Assembly (NCBI GenBank): GCA_914767885.1
Contig: CAJZBQ010000012.1
Span: forward strand, 338,501-402,500
Reading direction: 5' to 3'
DNA: 64,000 nt
Source: Blepharisma stoltei
Lineage: Eukaryota > Ciliophora > Heterotrichea > Heterotrichida > Blepharismidae
Positions 1 to 8,098 of this stretch are shown here, piece after piece. The first letter of the stretch is position 1; each line of letters starts with the position of its first letter. A program made the translations under genes and the position numbers. Below the pieces are notes generated by a model. It made no database searches. It was not told where the DNA came from and was given only the letters and a program-made list of their open reading frames with translations.

Positions 1-36
1 AAATTTTTTTGTTCACTCACGGAGGTGGGGGGAGTA
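1..36. mobile_element. Right end of an A-type MITE/IES
   Basis: The end matches the A-type terminal repeat (GTTCACTCACGGAGG..GGGGAG followed by TA) seen again near 3664, 4130, 10659 and 63700. The TA at 35-36 is the predicted excision boundary. It cuts the coding sequence of the minus-strand gene that starts at 305. The rest of the element lies outside the window. Confidence 0.7.
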
Positions 37-305
37 AGCATAACTGTGTGCAAAGCGAGTCTCTGAAAGGCATCAGAAAGGGTATCAATTTGCCGTTTTT
101 GGCTTATCAGTTCTCTTTTTTGTAAATTGTAAGGCTTAGGTGTCTTCTCTATATTTCCACAACCTTTACCATTGCAATTGATTGGGTCTTTTAGCGGTTG
201 CTTTGCCTTTTTAACACCACTGCGCGATCTTGATAAATTTTCAGTGCTAGAGCAGATATAGACTAATAAAAGAAGAAGTAATATAGCTTGATGCCTTAAA
301 TTCAT
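37..305 (-). CDS. 5' part of a secreted or lumenal protein gene, interrupted by an IES
   Basis: An ATG at 305 opens a frame of about 90 codons that runs into the A-type IES at the window edge. The first 20 residues form a clear signal peptide: M-N-L-R-H-Q followed by a run of six Leu and V-Y-I-C-S-S. The mature part is basic and polar with a short Cys pair (NCNGKGCGN). No domain is recognised. The rest of the gene would continue left of the window after excision of the IES at the TA at 35-36. The product is inferred to enter the secretory pathway; nothing more can be said. Confidence 0.5.
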
Positions 306-686
306 CAATTTTAAATTCTAGATTATGTTTCGGATCAGAATAAATGGTCGTTAAAATTTCTTATTCTGGTAAGATTAATAAAAAAATGAAGTTTCATAAT
401 TGTCTGCAGATTTAAAAAGATTATTATTTTTTATAATAAAAGCAAAAATGAAATATTAAGAAATTATAGCCCTAATATTTGGGTATAACAAAAATTAGTT
501 ATAATATTAGATATTTTTTTAAGCTTGCTTAAAATTTATATTTGTCTCACAGCATTTTAATATCTTTTTCGCACTCAAATTCTAATATAGCCTACTCACA
601 TCCACTTTCCTTATCCTTTTTCCTCCCCTCCTTCCCTATCTCTTCTCAAATTCAAATAGGAGTCACATTTTCCAATTCTCATAAAA
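306..686. other. AT-rich divergent intergenic region
   Basis: This region separates the start of the secreted-protein gene (minus) from the start of the channel gene (plus). It is strongly AT-rich, with no open frame that looks coding and no recognised repeat. It presumably holds both promoters; no defined motif can be assigned. Confidence 0.4.
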
Positions 687-2909
687 ATGAAATCAATAGT
701 CTCAAGACGCAGATGGTCTGCAGTTTCCCTGATAGAGCTTTCACAATATCCAGCAGACACTCTCGAGCCTGGAAACAAACCTTTATTACCTTTAAGGCAC
801 CTAACAAAAGAAGATTTTTTCCCTGCAACCCCTATTGCAGACGACGATATCGAAAAGAGCAAATGGGTGATCCACCCTGAAAGTTCATGAAAACTCGTAT
901 GAGATATTCTCAATATGATGACAATTTTCTATCAAGCTGTAACTGTACCATTCTTCTTGGCCTTCACTGTTTCTGATACGGAAACATGGAGTTTTATTGA
1001 TGATGCGATCACAGTTTTCTATATCACTGACATGGCATTTTGTTTTAATACAGCATATTACCAAGGTGGAGCTGTAATAGCTTCTAGGAAGCAAATAGCC
1101 AAGAATTATTTGAAATTATGGTTTTGGGTAGATCTTTTTACAACATTTCCTTATGATACAGTCATCTCTATGTCATCTGGAAAAGACACTAACAGTAGTT
1201 ATTCAAGCGCTGCTAAATTGTTGAGGATTTTGAAGTTTAATAGGATTTTAAGACTTATTAGGCTGGCAAAACTGAAGAAAATTTTGATTGAAGTTGAAGA
1301 TTATATATCAAGCCATTATATAGCAAATTTACTAGTGTTTGTAAGATTAGTTGTTTTCGCGTTTTTTATCGCCCATTGAACTGCCTGCATATGATATTAT
1401 ATTGCTCTAAACGATTCAGAAACTCATCCACAGACCTGGCTGAACACAGCTTATATGGAATCCACCAGCAATACAGAAGTCTATATAACAGCTTTATATT
1501 GGGCCTTTACCACAATGGCCACTGTAGGATATGGAGATATATACCCAATTACAAATAACGAAATCATCTTCGCAATCATAGCAATGGCTGTTGCTTGCGG
1601 TATGTTTGCATACACAGTAGGTAGTATAGGAGGCCTAGTCTCCAAGCACAGCGCTGAAGAAAACGTATACCGAGAACAATGCGTTGCTATCAATGCTTAT
1701 ATGAAGGACAAAAAGCTCTCGAATGATTTAAAATTCAGAGTAAGGAGATATCTTGACTATATTTGGGAAAACCTCAAACAAAGTATGATGGGAGAAAACG
1801 AAATCCTTGCCCTGCTGTCAGAGCCTTTGCGTGAAGAAATTTTTGTTCACACAAGAGGTCAGACGCTGAATATTTGCAGTTTGTTTAGCAGTTTTCAGAA
1901 ACACTTTTTATTACAGTTAACGAAGCTTTTGGAGCCGAAGACTTTTGCCCCAAATGATTCTGTTTTTGAAGAAGGAGAAAAGAGTACAACACTTTATTTT
2001 ATTCAAAATGGTATTGTGGAGTTATATCATCACGATACACAGTCTATCTTTAAAGAGCTTAAGTCTGATAATTATTTTGGCGAAATAGCTTTGTTTACTT
2101 TTAGGCCAAGGTGCTGCTCTGCGCGATGCTGCGAATTTGTCGAAACTTTGTCTTTATCAAGAGAAAAAATGGACAGCTTGCTTGAAAGAAACCCGGATGC
2201 AGCTAGAATTTGTGATTATTTTTACAAACAGTGCCAAGATGGCGACTTAAGCATATTGGGCGTCGCATGCTATCTCTGTGGGGAGGTAGGCCATGTTTCT
2301 CCTAACTGTAAGCGTGTTCTTCTCAATTTTGATAATGAAATACTCAAGAAAAAGTGGCTTAACTCTAGATCAGGAGAAAGCATATCAGTAAACCCTTACG
2401 AACTTCAAGAAAACAGAAGAGCTCGCAGGGTAAAAGCTTTGAAATACATGGCAGCTAATGTTGTGGGCTCCGAAAGAGACCCTTCAATATTATACAACGA
2501 AAATCCAGCCCTCACTAAAAAAATTAACAAATATCTAGACAAAGGCAGCCTCAGCGGTATTTTAGAGCCTGTCACCCCAAGACCAAGAGCAACCTCTTTC
2601 AGAGATCAAGCAAGGCCAGCTGTTGACCACATTCTTAATATGACTGAGCCTGACATTTTTGATGAAGATGCCAGCCCAATCCGAACTGACAAATTTGATA
2701 GAAGCTTAATCACAGCTAAAGGAGCAAGCGGAAGTGGCATAAAAGTAAGCAAAATAAGCCAGATCTTAGGGAATGAAGATGAGTATGAATTTGATAGCAA
2801 TCCACAAGAACCTAGACAGTATTTGAGGATTCCTCAAAGCTTGCTTGGTGAAGATTCGCTGAAAGATATTTTTCCTGATGAAAGAATATGCATTAAGATA
2901 CATTACTAA
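687..2909 (+). CDS. Cyclic-nucleotide-gated/EAG-type K+ channel with CCHC knuckle
   Basis: A 740-codon frame reads without interruption from ATG 687 to TAA 2909 when TGA is Trp; TGA occurs for example just before the first membrane segment and after F-F-I-A-H. It shows six membrane segments, an S4 with regularly spaced Arg/Lys (about residues 175-198), a K+ selectivity filter TVGYGD (279-284) and a C-linker. A cyclic-nucleotide-binding domain follows at about 411-475 (GEIALF, then R-C-C-S). Downstream, residues 528-541 form C-x2-C-x4-H-x4-C, a zinc-knuckle signature unusual for this family. The tail is polar and probably cytoplasmic. The family acts in plasma or ciliary membranes to set K+ permeability. 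The gene has no intron or IES. The ATG at 687 is chosen because the conserved membrane core begins shortly after it. Confidence 0.88.
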
Positions 2910-2914
2910 GATTT

Positions 2915-3275
2915 TAAAGTGGTAATCTCTTCAGCGAGGAGTTTTATCAAAACCTCTCTTTCAATTCCCAATTTTTGATGTCAACAGCCATCTTGCCCAA
3001 CAAGCATTCCAGAAAACCCATCAAAAGGGCCAAAAAGCTTCCACTGGTGTTTTGCCTCGCTCTATACTTGATTTTTGCGCGTGTTCCACCTAAGGGTCAC
3101 CTTCCTTGGGGGTGCCAAGCGGTAAAACTACTATACGTGCAATAATGCAGAGCCAAGCGACTTACCTTAAATGATAAGCCATATTTTGAATTGTAGATAA
3201 GAAAACCGAATCCCAGGAAAGGTTTATAGAGTAAACAGTTTCCGCACATAGCGATTTTATTATTATTATGATGAA
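2915..3275 (-). mobile_element. SINE-like retroposon copy (intergenic)
   Basis: Read on the minus strand, it starts with AATAATAATAAAATCGC, like the heads of the other SINE-like elements (TAATAATAAAATGGC at 49972). It contains the block GACCCTTAGGTGGAACACG, nearly identical to 24318-24336 and related to 49750-49775. It is GC-richer than its surroundings and lies just behind the channel gene stop. No open frame in it is convincing. The limits are approximate. Confidence 0.55.
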
Positions 3276-3333
3276 AGAATATATAGAAACTCCGGATAGC
3301 CATGATAATTTAATGAGAAAAATATTAACATGT

Positions 3334-4405
3334 TTACTGTATAAATGCAGGCTCTTTAGGATTTTCTCTAACTCCTCCTCCGTGAGCTAACAAAAATATC
3401 GCGGAGGGGTTAATTTTTTTTTATAAATTTTATAGTAATTTTTTTTTCCAAAATTTAAAAAAATCATTATTCGAAAGCAAATATTTATTTAATTCATTAA
3501 ATTTATGTTTTAAAATGTTGTTTAAAATTAAACAGAATTAGCTCGATATTTCATTATAATGGTAATCACTTATATCAAAAATTTTTTGTTCGCTCACGGG
3601 TTGGGTTTTTGGCAAAAAAATAAGGATTTTCGAATTATTTTGTTCGCTCACGGATGGGGTAGTAAGAATTAAGTCTGTACCATCAAAACTTAGTTTTGAG
3701 AGGAGAAGTGAATAGTCCTCTGTATTTTCCATTATGGAAGCAGCTTCGGAGGTATGAAGCTTTAAGGAGTATTTCTCAGGATTTTCTTTGTCAAAAAGAG
3801 AAATAAAAACATATCTATGTAGAATTTACTTACTCCCCCTCTATGAACGAACAAACAGTTAGAAAAATCCCGATTTTTTGCCAAGAACCCAGCCCCGTAA
3901 GCGAACCAAAAATTTTGATATATAAGTGATTACTTTTATAATGAAATATCTAGCTAATTAAAACAATTGCATTTTAAAACATAGATTTTACAAATTAAAT
4001 AAATATTTGTTTCCAATCTTTGCAAATTGGGATTTTTTAAAAAAATTCTAAAAATTTGTGTATAAAAAAAATTAACCCCTTCCAAGAGTGAATAAAATTT
4101 TTTGTTCACTCACAAAGAGGAGGGGAGCTAGAGTTTGCAGACACTTCTCCTATATAATAGCGGTCATTTATATGTAAAAGTTTTTTGCAAACAGTGAATG
4201 CTTTGGGAGAGTCATTTCTTTTAAAGATGTCGCCAAGATTCATGCTGAGATTTGACCTTTGACTTGACGAAGAAGCTAACCTTCGTCTTGAATTAGTTCG
4301 TCGAAAATTAATTGAATTTTCGCTTAACCTACTTAAATGCTTTTCTGTTTCCTTTCTTTCCTGGCTCCACTTTAAAGTGCTATACGTTGGTTGTTGCTCT
4401 TGCAT
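3334..4405 (-). CDS. Conserved-looking unknown protein, 154 aa, split by two IESs and one intron
   Basis: ATG at 4405. Removing the IES 3833-4130, the 15-nt intron 3815-3829 and the IES 3371-3664 leaves 465 nt, an exact frame ending in TAA at 3334-3336. The N-terminal third is Ser/Arg-rich (R-R-R-L-A-S-S-S-S) and probably disordered. The C-terminal two thirds look globular, with F-I-S-L-F-D-K-E-N-P and L-L-S-K-L-S-F-D-G-T-D. No family is recognised. Two IESs of the same MITE family in inverted orientation flank an exon of only about 170 bp. The intron begins within two bases of the IES boundary, so the splice donor only takes its final context after DNA excision. Confidence 0.68.
3371..3664. 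mobile_element. A-type MITE/IES, 294 bp
   Basis: Inverted ends CTCCTCCTCCGTGAGC and GCTCACGGATGGGGTAG are flanked by TA at 3369-3370 and 3663-3664. The interior is AT-rich, with the family landmark AACAGAATTAGCTCGATATTTC. Excision joins I-L to R-E-N-P in frame in the host gene. Confidence 0.75.
3815..3829 (-). other. 15-nt spliceosomal intron
   Basis: GTAAATTCTACATAG on the minus strand. Its removal is needed to keep the frame across the preceding IES junction, and its length is typical of heterotrich introns. Confidence 0.75.
3833..4130. mobile_element. A-type MITE/IES, 298 bp, inverted relative to 3371-3664
   Basis: The terminal repeats are ACTCCCCCTCTATGAACG and GTTCACTCACAAAGAGG, with TA at 3831-3832 and 4129-4130. 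It carries the same landmarks as the copy at 3371 in the opposite orientation. Excision gives N-S-K-Y-V-F after the adjoining 15-nt intron is also removed. Confidence 0.75.
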
Positions 4406-4409
4406 TCTT

Positions 4410-4905
4410 TTAAGCTAGTTAGTTAACTTATTATTGAAAAGCTCCCGTAACACTTGCAAGTGCTTCTCAGCCTTGCTTCGTTGTTAGGCCGCCTGCCCCC
4501 ACCTTCTAGGTGTAAACTCCTCGTCTCCTGAGGTTCATGTCTAATAGCGAGTGAAGTGGTTTGGATCACCGTTCCATGTATCAGACTTGGTCTACCCTTC
4601 CAGAAAATTCAAAAAATGATTTTTCTAGCCAAGCTGTCGACCAAGATTAATTTTGTCTCCCAGAATCAACACCCGATTGGTTACCTAAACTTTGTTGGCT
4701 TTCCTTTCCAACGCCAAACCCATCTCCACCAAGAGGTAAAACCTTGATCCGGTAATGAGCTACAGTCAGCGTAATCTGACATTGTGCTCCACCCAAACAA
4801 GTAAAGCATGGCCGGATATACATCGCCGAGCGCTATCCTCTATTCCTCAAGGTTCCTGGGTCTCCGCAACTGCAAGTGTTAAGAGGGTGGGTTGGTTCGC
4901 CACGC
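4410..4905 (-). mobile_element. Probable SINE-like element (intergenic)
   Basis: A GC-rich block without a credible frame lies between two minus-strand genes. It shares the hairpin CCCTTCCAGAAAATT..AATGATTTTTCTAG with the elements at 14246 (CCTTCCCAGAAAATTC) and 63355. It is bracketed by related ACTTGCAAGTG/ACTGCAAGTG sequences. Limits and orientation are uncertain. Confidence 0.45.
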
Positions 4906-4909
4906 AAAT

Positions 4910-5294
4910 TTAATGTATATGTATTCTTTTAAGCAAAGCATAATTTTCTATAGTTATTTGCACCAATTTTTTCTTTCTTTGTCCATCATTCAAGCTTTTT
5001 TTATATCTTATATTTGTAACACTTTTAGACCTTCTCGTTGATGATGCGATTACAGACATCTTCTCCAGGAGAATTCTGTTTTCCCTTTCAATTTCTGTGC
5101 ATCTTTCTATATAATTTCTTACCTTCCCTAAGCCTATCTCCTTTAGGATTAAAGCTATAATGGGTGTATCTTTTGGGAGATTTTGTGTTTACTCTTGGCT
5201 TTACTCTTTTTATGTTTGTAAGATGCATCGCCTTTGAACGGGCTTCGCTGATTCGGTCAAGTAAGCGATTTGCAGTTAGGGGATTTTTGTGCAT
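4910..5294 (-). CDS. CFAP97D1-like: CFAP97-domain (hemingway/KIAA1430) ciliary protein
   Basis: ATG at 5294, one 16-nt intron at 5107-5122, stop TAA at 4910-4912; 122 aa. It shows the CFAP97 family pattern: an N-terminal helix (N-P-L-T-A-N-R-L-L-D-R), T-K-S-P-K-R-Y-T-H in the middle, the hallmark E-I-E-R-E-N-R-I-L-L-E-K-M, and a C-terminal L-V-Q-I-T-I-E-N-Y-A-L-L-K-R-I. Family members are small axoneme- or flagellum-associated proteins needed for motile cilia and sperm tails. This is the short single-domain form. Without the intron the frame hits a stop and loses the hallmark. It has no IES. A role in the ciliate axoneme is inferred from the family. Confidence 0.82.
5107..5122 (-). other. 16-nt intron in the CFAP97-domain gene
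   Basis: GTAAGAAATTATATAG on the minus strand. Removal restores the ERENRILLEKM family motif. Confidence 0.8.
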
Positions 5295-5430
5295 TTTAAC
5301 TATGCTGTTAATAAATTGGAGTTTAATTATCCCTTTTTAATAGGTTATGCTGATAACGGTGTTAGAGCAATATTTGACCAGAATGCATAATTATATTCAA
5401 ATGCATTTAAATTTATAAATTTAAAGAATA

Positions 5431-6873
5431 TTACATTTTGATATTTTCCAAAGAATTCGATAAATTTTCCCAATATTGAGTCGTTTTTTCTTCCTCAATA
5501 TCTTCTTCAAACTTTCTATGAAATAGAGATCCCCGGTTAAATCCCCAGACATCTACTAAAAATTCGTTAAGTCTAAAGCCACTTGCAATTATTTCGTTTT
5601 CTTGCTGTTTTTTTATATTCAATTGACTTTCAGGTATACCTTTAATTAGTCTTCATATCCCAGGCTTTTTAAAATTAAAAAATCCAGTCTTTGCAGGGTG
5701 CAAGTTACTATCAACCACCGCGCGCCCAGCCAGATGTGCTGGCATCAATTCACTAAATGTACCAGCAGCATCTGCATGAGTAGTCTGAAGTAAATCAGCA
5801 AGTTGGAAAGATTCATAGCACTCTGCAAGGTCATCAATATCTTCATAAAAGCAAATACAATTTTCCATTAAATATAACCAAAAAATAGAAGGATCACAAG
5901 GTGAATGATTAATCACGTCATCAGGATCAAAACTTAACTTCGGCCTGTGTTCTCTATCCCAAAGCTCAGCATAAGTCATGCATTTTGACTGTCCAGCAAA
6001 ATCAATCCCTATCTAAATTTTACGTTTATTGTACATAAATTTTCCCAGTGAGTGAAAAAATCCAAATTTTGAACTTTCTTCTTCATTTATATTGGAAACA
6101 TTTTGAGTTCTTCCCGAGCTTAATTTTAGTAATAATAGTTTATTTAAAGCAGTTCTCAAATTTCCGTTCGATATTTCTTCAATTTCTTCATAATCTGGAT
6201 TTTTTATATCTCATTCAATATTGGCTCTTTTAAGTGCTTTTACCATAGGTCTTTTTCCTACTTCTCTGAATTGGATGACTTTGATAAATTGGCTTGCTTC
6301 TATACTAAAAATTTGAGGGATTTGGTTAGGCGAATAGTCACTCATAATAAAAATAATAAGCTTTGACAATCCCTTAAGACATTTATTTATGCACATTTGA
6401 AAATCTTCTTTTTGCTTATCATTATAAAACGTAGGCAAGCTATCAATAATGAGGACATTATTTATTTCTTTTGGAGCACAGCCAGGAATTTTTAGTGCCT
6501 TTTTAGTAGAAGATTGGAAGTTTAAGAAATTTATCAATTGATTGAGATATGAGACTGAATAAAGCTCGTCAGATTCTGCCTGCATTAAATCCTGCGGCTT
6601 TCAAAATGTGTATGTAAGATTATAGTTTTTAGCACAGCAAACGGCGCTTGCAGTTTTCCCGCATCCATAAGGGCCTAATAGGACTAATATTAGAGCTTTT
6701 CCAAGATTTATGAAGTTTTCGAATACGCTTTGAAGCTCGTTAAGCTTTTTTGGGCCGACTGCAAGATCTTCCTATTTAGTTGGTACCATTGCGAGCGATT
6801 CGAGCATCTGGTCGATTTCTACGCTATTTTCTTTGGAGATATCTTTGCGCTTTCTCTTAAGAGATTTTGCCAT
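5431..6873 (-). CDS. RAD17: RAD17 checkpoint clamp loader
   Basis: ATG at 6873, two 15-nt introns (6772-6786, 6009-6023), TAA at 5431; 470 aa. It is an AAA+ protein: P-loop GPYGCGKTA (about residues 59-67), Walker-B-like LIID (about 138-141), then C-terminal RAD17 features G-N-L-R-T-A-L-N and F-F-H-S-L-G-K-F-M-Y-N-K-R. The following stretch (D-D-V-I-N-H-S-P-C-D, then F-Y-E-D-I-D-D-L and L-A-D-L-L) also matches RAD17 rather than RFC subunits. RAD17 with RFC2-5 loads the 9-1-1 clamp at damaged DNA to activate ATR signalling in the nucleus. It is shorter than animal RAD17, mainly in the termini. Two TGA codons fall at Trp positions. The gene is free of IESs. Confidence 0.85.
6009..6023 (-). other. 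15-nt intron in RAD17
   Basis: GTAAAATTTAGATAG; it otherwise introduces an in-frame TAG right after the conserved Y-N-K-R. Confidence 0.8.
6772..6786 (-). other. 15-nt intron in RAD17
   Basis: GTACCAACTAAATAG; removal eliminates an in-frame TAG and joins L-A-M to E-D-L-A-V. Confidence 0.8.
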
Positions 6874-6991
6874 TTATAAGTAAAAATGCAAACATAGTAA
6901 TTATTGTTGAGATTAAAGAGATAAAATTAAAGTCTGAATTGCTAAATTAGAATATTTTAATATATAATTGTTGAAAAGTTATAATTATTTA

Positions 6992-7378
6992 AGACTCCCC
7001 CACTCTATGAGCGAACAAAAAACCATCGAAAAATCCCTATTTTTTTGCCCAAAAACAATCTCTGTGAGCGAACAAAATTTTTTTTTGTGAAAAATACATT
7101 TTGATATATAAGTGATAATTATTTAATGAAATCTCTAGCTAATTCTGTTTAGTTTTAAACAGCTGCATTTTAAAGCATAAATCTTACAAACTAAATAGAT
7201 ATTTTCTTTCCATTTTTTGCGAATTGGGATTTTTTTAAATTTCGAGAAAAAAAAATTACTCTAAAATTTATATATAAATCAGTTGCACATATTTCTTAAT
7301 GTGCAACTGATAATATAAATTTTTAAAAAAAAATCGTGAGCGGATAACATTTTTTGTTCACTCACAGAGGGGGAGTGA
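6992..7378. mobile_element. A-type MITE/IES in intergenic DNA, about 387 bp
   Basis: The ends are ACTCCCCCACTCTATGAGCG and TTCACTCACAGAGGGGGAGT. The interior has the family landmarks. It is about 90 bp longer than the standard copy, and the extra part includes a hairpin (CAGTTGCACAT..ATGTGCAACTG, 7280-7312). Here no reading frame tests the boundaries. Confidence 0.65.
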
Positions 7379-7416
7379 GATCTATTTTTTTTGGCAATTA
7401 ATAATTATTTTTAAGT

Positions 7417-8060
7417 ATGAGTGAAATTATCTTTCGTTATTTTGATTATACTTAGAGGAGAACTATCTAGGATGAATCTTCATTATTCCGACACTCCATG
7501 CATTGAAAAAATTTATATCCGCAACACATGGCACGATATCAAAAATCAGGACTTTATAATTTCGAGCAATTAACTATACTTAAAATAGATGAATTGAAAT
7601 CAATTCAAAGTTTATATATGAATGATATTTATGCCAGAAATTTAGATACTATCCTAGCGATCATTGAGAAATGCTTGACAAGATTTATTGAAGAAAAAAT
7701 ACAAAGATTTGGGTGATAATGATATTGAGGATTGAGATAATTGATGCCGAACTTATTTGCCTAATATATTGAGATCAATACAAGCAATATATGAAAATAA
7801 TTGGAACAACAGATTCCTTGGAGAGATTACTATCCTACTTTTGGAGATTTTGCATTTTTAGGTATATTTATGACCACTTTATGAGGAGCATCTAGCTAAA
7901 AAAATGATACCATTTTTAAATGAGCAAGCGCCTAAATTATATTAGTTTATAATTTCCTTTTTGATAAATCAAGCTCTCTAGAAGATATTTGAGAAACAGA
8001 CAGATCAAACCATATTAGAAGTTTTGGCAATATCTAAATTCTTCTAATGCTAATTTAATA
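7417..8060 (+). pseudogene. Decayed protein-coding gene (UGA=Trp), unknown family
   Basis: The composition is coding-like in successive frames. One is 7471-7719 (Q-K-S-G-L-Y-N-F-E-Q-L to E-E-K-I-Q-R-F). A second, from about 7717, has D-I-E-D-W-D-N-W using TGA as Trp. A third, from about 7890, has K-K-M-I-P-F-L-N-E-Q. The frames are separated by shifts and by TAG/TAA stops that no 15-16 nt GT-AG intron or TA-TA excision I tried removes. The most economical reading is a pseudogene; an undetected IES cannot be excluded. No family is recognised. Confidence 0.4.
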
Positions 8061-8098
8061 TTTATTTTTATATGCCTGCAAGAAGGAATTTTATATGC

